From contig OX638372.1 of the NCBI GenBank assembly GCA_951812925.1, positions 90,107,058 through 90,171,057 of the forward strand: a stretch of 64,000 nucleotides of DNA, written 5' to 3'. This stretch comes from Calliopum simillimum. Lineage: Eukaryota; Arthropoda; Insecta; Diptera; Lauxaniidae. A program made the translations under genes and the position numbers. The notes beneath the pieces are model-generated. The model did not search any database, was not told the DNA's origin, and worked only from the letters and a program-made list of their open reading frames with translations. The number at the start of each line of letters is the position of its first letter. Positions within the stretch are counted from its first letter, which is position 1. Shown here piece by piece: positions 21,992-33,270 of this stretch.

Positions 21992-22640
21992 AACTAGTAA
22001 GGGTGTAAACTTTGGCCTGGCCAAACGTTAAATACCCAACACTGCAGTATTTTTAAAATTTTGCTCATATGGGAGGCACCACGCCCTCTTGTCTGAGTTC
22101 GTCTAGCTTTAGCTCAGAGCGTGCATTTATAGTCCTTAGTATTTGAGTGAAATTTAGTTGGATTATCTCAAAAAACGCGTTCAGTTTAGCGTTTTGAAGC
22201 TTTTGCTTATATGGGAGGTGCCACGCCTTCTTCAGTTTATTTTTCAGAGCTTGCGCTTACAATTCGTAGTATTTATGTGTATGTCGGTTGCATTCTCGTG
22301 AAAAATACTCCTAAAGATGCATTTTGAATATATCTTTTGTATGGGCGGTAGGCGTGTCCATTGACCGATTTCGCTCATTTTCAATCTCACGAGATAACTT
22401 TGACGATGGAGTCATTGTGCCAAATTTCATTGTATTAACTTGGTTAGTTTTCACGTAAAAAATATTTCCACGCACAGCCAGCCACCCAGCCAGCCAGCCA
22501 GACAGACGGACATGGCTATATCGACTCAGGAGGTGACGCTGATCAAGAATATATATACTTTTCTATATCTGCCACGCCTCCTTCTCTGCGTAACAAACGG
22601 AAGGATAAAGTGAATATACCCTGGGTGTAGGGTATAAAAA
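21992..22640 (+). repeat. Dispersed repeat family R, copy 2
   Basis: It starts ACTAGTAAGGGTG and ends GGTGTAGGGTATAAAAA, with the full order of internal blocks. A short CAGC(C/A)AGCCAGCCAG tract precedes CAGACAGACGGACATGGC. Confidence 0.8.
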
Positions 22641-23345
22641 GTAGAAAAGTACAAACCCAACGGGAAACGGAAGCGCATTGAAACGCCTTCAGTTGTGCTT
22701 CTAGGGAAGCAAGAAGCTGCTTCCAGTGCTGTTCTCACTGCTTATCTTTTTTAACACAGCATGTCCTAGCGCAGATGCACTTCTTCAGAAGCACATGTAA
22801 TACGCTTCAAATACGCTTCCGTGGCAGCACATATTTGGAAGCATATGAAACACGCTTCCGTGGAAGTTTTTCAAAATTTTTAGTTCCATTTCACAAAAAT
22901 TACTTTTTTTCTGTTACTTTTGGTAGATTTATTAACTTTTACAACAAAAAAAAAAAAATAGAATTTGAAAAATTTCGTATGCTACCAGAGATGTGCTTCC
23001 ATTGCGCTCTTTTTGGAAGCAGCTTCATAAAAATTTTAAAAAGTTCACTTCATCCTGTGCTGTGTAAGGTTCATTAACTGATGTTGATATCATAATCGTA
23101 CCACAAATTCCAATTTGCGCAGATTTTGTAACAAATTCGAAGATAAAAATAATAATTGTGAATTGATGTAGATTTATGCTATTGCGAATATTCATCAGAG
23201 ATAGCAAATTTGTTATCTACTTACTTCATTTATATCAAATGTCTAGTACATTAACTTTATCTGCAAATTAGTTGTATTAACTAATTTATGCCAAATTAGA
23301 TTATCGTGTTGCTAATAAATCCACATACATTTTACTTTAAAAGGT
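22641..23345. other. Intergenic, GCTTC-rich segment
   Basis: From 22660 to 22870 the words ACGCTTCCGTGG, GAAGCA and GCTTC recur many times without a clean period. After that it is AT-rich. No convincing coding sequence; frames at 22526-22738 (minus) and 22775-23077 have no recognisable domain. Confidence 0.4.
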
Positions 23346-23349
23346 TTTT

Positions 23350-24610
23350 ACATAGGAAGCACTCCATGCCAAGTGTACCAGGTTTAATTTTTTTTTCTCC
23401 GATTTCTCTCAAATTTGGCAGTATGGTAGATCCGGTGTGCAAGAACAACAATCCGGGACAATTTGGTCCTAGTACCATTTGTTGTTAAAATACAGGGTGT
23501 TGAAGTTGGAGTTTTTAGTCGTTTTCATGAAAAGGGTGTTTTTTCAAAAATTTATAGCTTACACTAAAGTTTGTAAATTGATAAATCTAAGTTACTGCTC
23601 CCATTTATTTTGAAGTGTTCTTTTTGTAAAAAAGTATTTCTTGGTGAAAAAAAATTTTTTACACTTAAAAATACTTTTGAATTTTTTTTAAAAAAACCCC
23701 ATTCGATTTTTTTTAAAAGTACTTTAAATTAAAGCATAATTTATAAGCTTTAAAATGATGTATGACTCAAGATGGGATTCGGACGCTAAATGGGGGTTTT
23801 TGGCTTTAGAACGCCCGCGGAAGGCAAAAATCTTTTTTTAACCCAAGAGGAAAGCATCTTACGAAAAATGTGTACTAGGCATAAAATGCTTAGAATCATC
23901 AAGGAAATAAGTGCGAAATTTTTTGGAAAGTTAAAAAAATTTTTTTTTTTTTGAGTAATTTTTGAAAAAATTTTATAAAAAAAAATTTCAAAAATTATTA
24001 AAAAAAAAAGTTTCCAAAAAAATCCAAAAAAATCTCACGTATCGCTTGGACGATTTTAAGCATTTTTTGTCTTGAACACTTTTTTCGTAAGATGCTTTCC
24101 TCTTGAGTAAAAAAAGATTTTTGCCTTCCGCGGGCGTTCAAAAGCCAAAAACTCTCATTTATCGTCCGAATCCCATCTTGAGTCATACATCATTTGAAAG
24201 CTTATAAATTATGCTTCAATTTAAAGTACTTTTAAAAGAAATCGAAGGGGGCTTTTTTTAAAAAAGTTTAAAAGTATTTTTAAGTGTAAAAAATTTTGGT
24301 GAAAAAAATTTTTTTTTCACAAATATTTTTTGTTAAAAGAACACTTAAAAATAAATAGAAGAAGTAACTTAGATTAATCAATTTACAAAGTTTAGTGTAA
24401 GCTTTAAATTTTTGAAACAACACCCTTTTCATGAAAACGACTAAAAACGCCAAATTCAACACCCTGTATTTTAACAGCAAATGGTACTAGGACCAAATTG
24501 TAGGGGATTGTTGTTCTTGCACAACAGATCTACCATATTGCCAAATTTGAGCGAAATCGGAGAAAAAAAAATTTAAACCTGGTACACTTGGCATGGAGTG
24601 CTTCATAGAT
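23350..24610. mobile_element. Foldback element, arms of about 600 bp
   Basis: The left arm begins GAAGCACTCCATGCCAAGTG and the right arm is its inverse, GCATGGAGTGCTTC. The arms pair almost to the centre near 23970: matching inner words include AAATTTGGCAGTATGG, GGGTGTTGAAGTTGG, GCTTACACTAAAGTTTGTAA and CCCGCGGAAGGCAAAAATC. No gene. All reading frames inside are artefacts of the two arms. Confidence 0.8.
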
Positions 24611-24942
24611 AAAACGATGGGGCAAGTTAAGTATATTGCACCTAACAGTGTGCATATAATCTGAATACAACTTTCCATTCTGGTAAGGGCGTAGCCCATC
24701 TAAAACTTTTGTTGCATCTGGGTTATAACACCCATTTGTGAGACTTACTGCCTATTTTAGGTATTAGGCCAGCTCGCAACTAAATTAATACCAAATTGAG
24801 GAACCTTAATCAGAATCCGATGCGTGCAAACACAAATTTTTTATGAAAACGGGTGATCCAATAAGAGCTTCCTACTTTGTTTTCTAAATAAAATACTTAA
24901 AAATCAATGTATTGATGCAAATCTTTATTTGGAATGATAACA

Positions 24943-26084
24943 CTGTTCGACACAAAAAACACATTAGAAAATTCAAAACATTCTAAAAGTAGACGTTAAA
25001 AAAAATGCTTGTGTCTCGTGGTTTTTCTCCAGCACGTCACATTTTTTTTAATCGATTTTTGAAGTTTTTTTATCCACTGTACATGAAAAAAACAAAAATT
25101 CCGCATTCTTGTGTTAAATCGATGAATTTAACTAAATGATCCTTACATCTGAGGTGTATCATGTGTGCAGCAAACTTATGCGGGATATTGCGGGGAATAT
25201 TTTTGTAAAAAATTTTAACTCTGTATAACCCCCACATGTGGGTCATTTCTGCCTTTTTCTTAAAAAGGTATAAAAATTACACCTAAAACAGGGAAATATT
25301 GAGTCAGTATGTACTACAGAAATATTTGCTATACAATTTCACTACTATTTGCTCAACACTAAAAAAGCAAAATTTCATCCCGAAAGCAAAAAAATCGTTT
25401 AAATCAGAAAGCACTTCTATCAATCAATATTTTCCAATTTTCACCCCACCGTAAAACTCTAAAACTTCATTTTGGACAAAACTCGTTCTCACAAGATCAT
25501 AACGAAATCAAGGATTATATTCCTAGAACACATTAACCTATTACATCCTGTTTTTATGGGTCTTTTTGACCCATTTTTCTAAAACTGAGCCACAATGGGT
25601 TAAAGAATTTTGCAAAAATACCCTACAAAAAATTTCACTAAGAGTTACCAAAGACGAAAAATTCTTAAAACTTAAGGTAAGCGCGTCAGGGATGTAATCA
25701 ATATGCAATTTGAAAAGTTCTAATGATTTTAACGATTTTTTTAGTTTCGGGCTTAAATTTCGAATTTTACGTGTTTAAAAACTAGTAGTGAAATTTTATA
25801 GCAAATACAAAAATATTTCCCGCAATATCCTGCATAAGTTCGCTGAACACATGATACACCTCAGATGTAAGGATCATTTAGTTAAATTCATCGATTTAAC
25901 ACAAGAATGCGGAATTTTTGTTTTTTTCATGTACAGTGGATAAAAAAACTTCAAAAATCGATTAAAAAAATGTGACGTGCTGGCGAAAAACCACGAGACA
26001 CAGGCATTTTTTTTAACGTCTACTTTTAGAACTTTTTGGATTTTCTCATATGTTTTACAAAAAGTTCGAAATTGTCGAACAGTG
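24943..26084. mobile_element. CACTGTTCGACA foldback family, full copy
   Basis: Both ends read CACTGTTCGACA inward, and the arms continue with AAAGTAGACGTTAAAA, GTTTTTCTCCAGCACGTCAC / inverse, ATCGATTTTTGAAGTTTTTT and CCTTACATCTGAGGTGTATC. The centre has a smaller hairpin with ACCCATTTTTC...AATGGGTTAAAG. TAA lies next to both ends and may be the target duplication. Other copies: 51043-52130 and part at 16019-16440. Confidence 0.75.
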
Positions 26085-26085
26085 T

Positions 26086-26490
26086 AATTTTCGACAACTC
26101 TTTTGAGCATATCGGCCTGTACTCCTTGAATAACTCGAGTTATGTTGGTTTCCAAAGCGTCTATAGTTTCGGGTTTGTCGACATAAACAAGTGATTTAAC
26201 ATATCCCCAAATATGATGTTGTCATCGAACGTTGCCCTCAATAAAGCGATTGTTTCTCCAACTGTATGGCATGTTGCGCCATCCTGTTGAAACCAATGGT
26301 TGGCGTCCAATACAGTAAAATTGCTTCTAAATCTGGTGATGGTGTTACGAATGGTGCGCTCAATTGGATGCTTATAACGACCAAAATGATGTTGAAGGAC
26401 TCTATAACATTCTCTAACTGATGACTGGTTTTGGTAGTAGGTAAGTTTCCACAATTAATAAACGTTGTTCAGAAGTAAGTCTAGTCATGA
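26086..26490 (-). pseudogene. Mariner-like transposase relic, frameshift and central deletion
   Basis: Minus strand from ATG 26490: MTRLTSEQRLLIVETY, then after a one-base shift YQNQSSVRECYRVLQHHFGR, TIRNTITRFRSNFTV, then directly WFQQDGATCHTVGETIALL with the second catalytic Asp, a short remnant up to TNPKL and LETNITRVIQGV. Everything between the DNA-binding domain and the FQQDGA motif is missing, including the first Asp region, and the tail is cut by the foldback at 26084. It is a relic of a family common in insect genomes. Confidence 0.75.
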
Positions 26491-26599
26491 TTGAGTCGTA
26501 TTGAATACTGAACACAAACGTCATATGGATTAGCCATTTGACACATAACATTTGTCAAAACACCCCAGTTGGGAAAGAGACCTCGGTGTGGATCACCCT

Positions 26600-27444
26600 T
26601 TATATATCTTGTGACTTGTAAACGCTGGAACCCTCTGTTTGTTAAGGTTTGATCAAAAAATAAGAGAGCCATAAAATTGGATGAATTGGGTAGTGTTAAG
26701 TGGCGTCTTATTGAGGTCAAAGAAAAAAAAATAAAAAATTTAAACATTACGAACGAATAGCTATTTTTGTGTCACCCTTAGAATGTGAGACCAGCTTCCA
26801 TTATTTCGCTTTCATGAAATTTATTCCCCCACTTTCAGGGTGCTCCAGGTGGGGAAGAATGTAAGACCAGCTTCCATTATTTTTACTCTCTCACATAGAT
26901 ATAGATTAAGCATGTTCAGGGGAAAAAATAATGGAGATTGGTTTTAAGTTTTACAATATCAGGACCGCCCTGGAATTTAAATTTTCATTAAAATTTCATT
27001 TACGAAGGGGAGCACCACTAAGAGTTAGAGTTAGAGATAGGGTGTTTATATATACATATGTTCGAAAAAATATTAATGGACAAAAAAATAATAGGGGTTG
27101 GTCGTATATTTTACCACTCCAGGTGTACCCTGAAATTGGTTGGACTCAATTTCATAACTTTCATACAAAAGTCTTTTTTGCAAGAAAGACCTCGATGAGA
27201 TGCGACTAAACACTACACAATTGGCTCTAGTCAAATACAATTTTGAAAAGATAATATCGGTCTAGTCATTCTCTACATCTCCGAAAAAAATCAATCAATT
27301 ATGGGCAGTTAATTTTTTTTTTTGTGTCCACTTTTCAAGCTTTGATCGAAAAAATTCTTTTTTTTACTTCTACTTTACAAACAAAATCACAGTTTTGCGC
27401 ATTTCATATATCTTGTGGGCATCTTAATAAACACTCATACGCCG
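26600..27444. other. Intergenic, with short repeats
   Basis: Two copies of GTRAGACCAGCTTCCATTATTT lie at 26789-26811 and 26857-26881. A single unit of the 7590-8190 tandem family lies at about 27000-27130 (GGGAGCACCACTAAGAGTTA, GAGATAGGGTG, GGGGTTGGTCGTATATTTTA). The frame at 26931-27209 runs over this unit and is not a gene. Confidence 0.5.
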
Positions 27445-27869
27445 CACAATGGCTCATTTTATGAAAAGGTGTTGCAAAAATCCATTTTGGTTTGCGTCTC
27501 TTAAACAATTCTGATATTTGCATCAATTCGAGAAATGTTAGGATCTATATGATTTAAAAACTCTAACCAAATCGGGCCAGTGCTCTGCTTTCTGCAGCTT
27601 CTAAAAATTGAGTAAATTTTGAAGTTGATAGAATTCATGTCAAAGCTATCAAGATTTCTTTTGATGGAATCTGATTCGTCTATAAAGTGGAATAGAATAG
27701 TGGCTTGGAGGAGAAAATTACTATCTAATATTTTTTCAAAATTTCAAAAATTTACGGAGATACCGGACTTTGTAATTTTAAGGAAACTCAATACAAAATT
27801 TTTTTTTTTTTTTTTGAGTGTAAGAAATTATGATTTTTGCAAAGAGAAATGCCAAAATGATCCACTGTA
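27445..27869. mobile_element. Short Transib-like element C, 425 bp
   Basis: The left end CACAATGGCTCATTTT and the right end, inverted, TACAGTGGATCATTTT match apart from small changes. The flanks are CGCCG at 27440-27444 and CACCG at 27870-27874, a 5-bp GC-rich duplication with one mismatch. Non-coding. The frame at 27619-27897 is a by-product. Confidence 0.55.
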
Positions 27870-27874
27870 CACCG

Positions 27875-29335
27875 CATGGATAATCGTACTTAACTGACTT
27901 ATGTCACATTTTAAATAAGGATACACGTACCTCCTAAGGAATAAGTCATAAGAAAATAGTTTTGTAAGCTACAATATCACCAGCTAATGCTTTTCTCCAG
28001 AAGTACTGATTTTGTGACCTTTACTTATCCTGGAATACCTTTTTAGCTTATATGGGCTCAATGGACTTTTGGTATTTTCTTTGTAATGGTGTACCTAAGT
28101 CTAGTTCCGATTATTGTAATTTCAAATGCTAATTTGCCTAGACTATAAGATTGAAATAATCGTTTAAGCTAGTCGTATCAAGATGATATATCAGTTGAAC
28201 CACACTTTAAAAATTTTAATTTTATTGTAGTCATAGCACTTCATTCTTTTTAAAAATGCATGAAGTATGCATATTAACCCGAATTTATATGCGTTGTATT
28301 ATCAAGAGATAAATTCTTTTAATTAAATCTCACCGCTCTTGGTTGTGCTACCTTCAGGTTAAACTTTCACTGCCATACTGAATGTTGCGATAAGTGCAGG
28401 GTCAACTGTGAACAAGTGCCTTGCAACATTTTATCTTGCGTCAAACAAAGTGATACACTTTACAAAATTATTCCATGATAACAGTTTATATTCCACACTT
28501 TGTTCTTCATTTTCTTGGTTTCGATTTCCGAATGTTGTTTAAAAAAAAAAAAACAATATTCGGAACGGAAATTGAAAATCATACGTGGATATTCGGTTAC
28601 ATATTGCACTAGATATTTTCATGAAATTTGGGAAACGTATGGCTTTTATAATAACCTAATAATGAACGAATGTTTGCCGACATTAGAGAAGAAACAAGTC
28701 TCTTTTTTAAACATTTCAAAAATTAATTTCAATATTTCTTGAAACAAAAATTTTCAATGGTTTATATGGTTCTTATATGGTTCACGAGATATGACCAAAT
28801 TAAATTTAAAGTTAAGGGTGGTGCCACGCCTCTTCATGAGTATCTACAAAGTCAAAGTCTATCTTATTTTTTAGTCCATACTGATATGCATCATTTTGCT
28901 AAATTTCATTAAAATCGGTACAGTCATTCTTGGCAACAGTTCTTACATGCACAGTTTTACGTCGTTAACAAAGAGAAGATATCTCAGAAACCATACAAGA
29001 TACAGCAATTCTGATACGAGATTCGGAATGAGCATCGCCAAAAACGTTAAAAATTATTGCTCTTGTTAGTATCTTAAATATTTTATATAAAATTATATAA
29101 TTCTGACCCAGCTCCAAATGGTTTCTGATTTTAAATAAAAAAAAAAAAACAGAATTTAAAAAAAAAAAATCATCAAAATCGGATCTGTTCTTGAGGACTT
29201 CCATCTAAAAGGCTTTATTGACTCCATTATTATGTCACCATACGACGGATTAAGGAATGGAAATGGAAATGTATGGAAATTTTTAAAAGCGTTTCCGACT
29301 TCGCTCGGAGATGTTGAGGGCACTTGAAACAAAAA
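27875..29335. other. Intergenic, with a duplicated Gr upstream segment and repeat W
   Basis: At 28010-28160 the sequence resembles the region 100-240 bp upstream of the Gr gene 3 start codon (shared TTTTTAGCTYAYATG, CAAATGCTAATTT, GACTA). At 28340-28460 there is an inverted copy of repeat W. At 28770-28950 a stretch with GTGGTGCCACGCC and ATTTCATTAAAATCGGT recalls repeat V. No coding gene is supported. Confidence 0.5.
28340..28460 (-). repeat. Intergenic repeat W, copy 3 (inverted)
   Basis: The reverse complement contains CCCTGCACTTATCGCAACA, TTCAGTATGGCAGTG, AACCTGAAGGTAG and AAGAGCGGTGAGA, matching copies at 7323-7560 and 10560-10735. Confidence 0.65.
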
Positions 29336-29950
29336 ACTAGTAAGGGTGTTACCTTTAGCTTGGCTAAACATTGAATACCCTAAACCGCAGTATTTTGAAA
29401 ATTTTGCTTGAACGGGCGGTGTCACGATCTCTTGTCGGAATTCACATAGCTTTTGCTCCGATCTTGCACTTGTTGTTTTCAGTGTCTAAATGAAATTTGG
29501 TTGGATTATTTCTAAAAACGCTTTCTGTATAGCATTTTGACACTTTTTCTCATATGGGAGGTGCCACGCCTTGTTGTCCGAATTCACCCTGTTTTTGCTC
29601 AGAGCTTTATCCTACTATACATAGTATGTATTTATGTGTGTTTTGCTTGCCTTATCGCGAATAATGCTCTAAATATTGCGTTTTGAATGTATTTTTTGTA
29701 TGGGCGGTAGGCGTGTCCGTTGACCAATTTCGCTTAATTTCAACTCGAAGAGTTTACTTTGACGACGAAGGCAGTTCTTCCAAAAAATATTTAAATGATT
29801 TCAACGGACAGACAGACGGATATTGCTTTGTCGTCTCAGGAGCTGACGCTGATCAAGAATATATAAACTTTCCATTCCTGCTACGCTTCTTTATCCGCGT
29901 TACAAACGGAAGGACGAAGTGAATACACCCAGGGTGTAGGATATAAAAAT
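29336..29950 (+). repeat. Dispersed repeat family R, copy 3
   Basis: It starts ACTAGTAAGGGTG and ends GGGTGTAGGATATAAAAA. More diverged than copies 2 and 5, for example TTTAGCTTGGCTAAAC in place of TTTGGCCTGGCCAAAC. The frames at 29156-29425 and 29683-29922 lie inside or across it. Confidence 0.75.
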
Positions 29951-30623
29951 TTAAGTGCACCAAACGATAGCAGTAAGACGAAGAAAAATTTTGGATATGT
30001 AATACCACCATATGCATCTAATCTTCCGTTTATATATATTTTTTTTAGTGTATTTAAATATAGTTTCATATTCTATTTGCATAGTAACGATAATTATCCT
30101 GTCTCTTATTGTACTTTATGACTTCTCTCTCTGTTACTCTAGATTTTTGCTACATTCTTTTGTTTCATGATAATTCATCAATCACCACCAACTAACAACC
30201 GGTAATTGACTGTCAAACTTAATTGATTTAAGTTAAGGGCATTCTTGTAATGTCTACATTTGATTAAATATTGTTGTGTTAATAAATTTGAGCAATATTA
30301 CATTGACTTTACCTTTTTGCACCTTTTTTGGGTACACTGCAGGTAATATGCAGGTGATGTCAAAAGTAATGTCATAATGTGAGTGTGCCAAAATTTCTGC
30401 AAATAGTGACAAATGTCATTGTGCTTTGATTATTATATTACAGACAGATGTAGAATTTAATCGCAATAAGTCACTTAATTTATAGCCAGCTATTTTGCGA
30501 CCAACAATGCAGAATGCCGTAAAACTGGCATAAGTGTGCAACAACTCAGGAGGTAGTCATTTGACCGATCATCATTTTTTCAAATGAATGTCATCAATTT
30601 AACAACATCAAATAAATCGTCCG
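29951..30623. other. Intergenic, no gene recognised
   Basis: Low-repeat sequence by comparison with its surroundings. It leads into a strong TATA motif at 30624. It could be regulatory DNA, but nothing specific is seen. Confidence 0.35.
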
Positions 30624-30632
30624 TATAAATAG
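30624..30632 (+). promoter_or_regulatory. Candidate TATA box (TATAAATAG)
   Basis: A consensus TATAAATAG in GC-richer surroundings (TCCG before it). A start codon follows at 30669, 45 bases downstream, which leaves space for a transcription start near 30655. Confidence 0.35.
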
Positions 30633-30668
30633 AATCCAATTGTTTTTAACTACCTACAACAAAGTGGC

Positions 30669-30836
30669 ATGGTTGGTTGCATTCAATATCCATTACAATA
30701 TTTTACAGCTCTGATGTTAATAGTTGATAATGTAATTAAATTTGTAAGGGTGTTTGTTATCTTTGCCGTCGCCAAACAACAAATACCCTACACCACATCA
30801 ACAGTAGCGTTGGACACTAAAAACATAAAATTCTAG
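30669..30836 (+). CDS. Short ORF, possible first exon of a truncated gene
   Basis: An ATG at 30669 opens a 55-codon frame. The first 25 codons (MVGCIQYPLQYF, then a hydrophobic TALMLIVDNVI) could be a signal peptide or membrane start. At 30744 a good donor-like GTAAGGGTG follows AAATTT, so the real exon may end at 30743. From that point the sequence is the left end of repeat family R (GTAAGGGTG...AAATACCCTACAC), which suggests the rest of any gene was displaced. No domain recognised. Confidence 0.2.
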   Translation: MVGCIQYPLQYFTALMLIVDNVIKFVRVFVIFAVAKQQIPYTTSTVALDTKNIKF

Positions 30837-31004
30837 TAGATGTGTATTTTTTGCGATTTTGTGTCCACCAAGATGATATTCATGACTGTATTCCAAAGGT
30901 TTTAAACGTTCTGGAAAAATGTACGTAGTCCGTCAGGATTTTGAAATATCTTCTCTTCTTATACGAGCTAAAGTTGTATGAATGTATGTATGTAAAAAAC
31001 AGCT

Positions 31005-31690
31005 GTAGCGACTTTGATTAAACTTCAGATAATGTTAGATATAAGCATACATTGAAGATTTGAACTTTGTGAGTGCTCATGAAGAGGAGTTGCACCGTCC
31101 TAAATTTTAAATTTAATCAGGTCATATCTCGCAAACCATACAAGATATTTTGATGAAATTTGGTAGGCGAGTAGTGCTTATCAATGCCTTGTAACAAACG
31201 AAAAGTAGGCGGCATCGAGGATGTACCACGTCCACTTTTTAACCTTTAAAAATTTTGACTCAATATTACTCGATACGACTACAACTATTTTTATGAAAAT
31301 TTAGGAGATGTTACCCCCTGGAAACAAGGGTAATTTTGTCATATGCCGTTATAACGAGAAAACTCGTTGAAAGACCTGACATTGCCCGCAAAAGCATAAT
31401 ACGCTATAAAAAGCAATCTTTCTGAGTTTAAATGTAGGGAGTTTACTTACTATTAGGCATCTATAAACTGAAAGTGGACGAAATATCGCCTGTGCGCGAA
31501 AACGACTTCAACAATTTCGATGAAAATTTAAGAGATATTACCTTTGAAAACAAGGATTAGTATGTGATATGCAAACTCATTGCACCGCCCAAAATATATA
31601 ATACGCTATGAAAAGAAGCTAATAAAGCAATCTCTCTGAAATTAACTGTGTGGAGTCTACTTGCTATTGAGCACCACCCAATTGAAAGTG
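31005..31690. repeat. Dispersed repeat V, copy 2
   Basis: Collinear with 9165-9850 (see shared blocks there). The second half repeats part of itself: GAAAACGACTTCAACAATTT near 31497 repeats the CGACTACAACTATTTTTATG segment near 31275. Confidence 0.6.
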
Positions 31691-31724
31691 GGCGAAATAT
31701 CATAGTCTAAGATACGAATAAGGA

Positions 31725-32440
31725 GAGATTTTCACTCATCTGTTTAATGGATGAAACCTATTTTTTATGATAGTAAATACGTTTAGAAACATATTGTGAG
31801 TGGGTTGCCTCAAAAAATCCTGGCAAGGCTATGGTTCATTCCATATTGAAAAGTGAATTTTTTTCAAAAAATCCAATCATCTGTTTAATGAAAAAATCAT
31901 ATACCATTCGAAAGTTTAGAGCCTCTACAATATGTAAAAGTAGGGTTGCCTATTTTTTTCCTGGCAAGGCATAGGGTTGTCAGGCTTTAAAAGGTCGGCC
32001 AAAACCACAAATTTCCACTCATCTGTTTAATGAAAAAATTATATACCATTCGAAAGCTTAGAGTCTCTACAATATGTTAAAGAAGGGTTGCCTATTTTTT
32101 TCCTGGCAAGGCATAGGGTTGCCAGGCTTTAAAGGTAGGCCAATACCACAAATTTGCACTATGTGTTTTTAAAAAAAATTTGTTTAATGAAAAAATTATA
32201 CACCAATCGAAAGCTTAAAGCCTCTACAATGTGTTTACGTAGAGTTGCCTATTTTTTTCCTGGCAAGGCATAGGGTTGCCAGGCTTTAAAAGGTTAGTCA
32301 ATACCACAAATTTGCACTCATCTGTTTAATAAATAAATTTTGTGTTAAAATAAAGATAATTTCATTACGAACACGGTGATACAGGGTTGCTTGTGAAAAA
32401 TCTGTTTTAAGCCAGGGTTGCCGAGCTTTAAGAAATGAAA
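31725..32440. repeat. Satellite-like array, about five units of about 145 bp
   Basis: Units start near 31730, 31870, 32023, 32165 and 32313 with CACTCATCTGTTTAATGAAA, followed by ATACCATTCGAAAGCTTAGA, TCTACAATATG, GGTTGCCTATTTTTTTCC, TGGCAAGGCATAGGGTTGCC and AGGCTTTAAAAGG. The outer units are more diverged than the middle ones. Confidence 0.75.
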
Positions 32441-32494
32441 TATTGGTACAAATGAAAATGTGCGACAGAGAGATCCGAGCGAACTATTTGGTTA

Positions 32495-33270
32495 GGATGT
32501 ATACTAGACCTATCGCTAAAATTGAAAATGAAAAAAACCTTGCTCCCAAGGGCTAAAAAGTTTCCTATTGGTGTAAATATCAAGCTTAAAAATTTTGGTT
32601 CCGATCGGAAAATATTTTACAGTGCCGCAAGGCCGTTGAAGGTCGGAAAAACGCTATTTATACGGAAAAATGGTGCCTTAATCGCAAGAATCAGTCCTAT
32701 CTCTGAAACTATTTGAGATAAGTGAATGAAATTTAGTATGTGTACGAACAATGCTTAAGTTATTTGCATCCAATAAAAAAATAGACGATGCGACGCCCCC
32801 TCGAGCCGAAATTATTGTATCTCTGGAAATAACGGACTCATGGGAATGAGACTCGGTACATATGTAATTGGCACTGGTAAAAAAATGTTTCGTAAAAATG
32901 GGCGAGGTCACGCCCATTCCTTCTAAAAAAATCAAATTTGTCATATCTCTGAAACTATTTGATACATATGAATAAGATTTGATTTCAGGTAATGTGAAGA
33001 GAACAGGATATGGCACTGTAAAAATGTTAAAGCAATTTAAGCTACTTAGTTGATATAGAAGCAGTAATTTTTTCTGTCCTTATTTTGGTCTCCTAAGTTT
33101 AGACACCATGCAAAAAAAATTTGGTCCCGGTCGGAACATATTTGACCGTGCCACCAGGCCGTTAAATGTCGGAAAAACGCTATTTATATGAATATAAGGA
33201 AACAATCAATCCTATCTTTGAAATTATTTGACATAGGAGGATAAGATTTAGTATTTATATGAAGAAAAAA
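32495..33270. mobile_element. Half copy of the 18693-19765 foldback, plus a fragment
   Basis: 32505-32720 repeats the left arm of the Gr-intron foldback (TAGACCTATCGCTAAAATT, CCTTGCTCCCAAGGGC, GATCGGAAAATATTTTA, CGCTATTTATACGG). 32720-33000 has the ATATCTCTGAAACTATTTGA tandem section. A second partial arm lies at 33118-33250. The right end is missing. Frames at 32522-32716 and 32678-33016 are by-products. Confidence 0.65.

Larger units (their letters stand above)
24851..26598 (-). mobile_element. Mariner-like element, internally deleted, split by a foldback
   Basis: The ends share GGGTGATCCA: plus strand at 24851, and inverted at 26589-26598. Between them lie a minus-strand transposase relic (26086-26490) and a 1.14-kb foldback (24943-26084) inserted in its C-terminal region. 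Removing the foldback leaves about 600 bp, short of a normal mariner (about 1.3 kb), so the element had also lost its middle. Confidence 0.65.

Noticed and set aside
22526..23077. ORFs in the GCTTC-rich region
   Set aside because: Short, no domain, and driven by a repetitive word.
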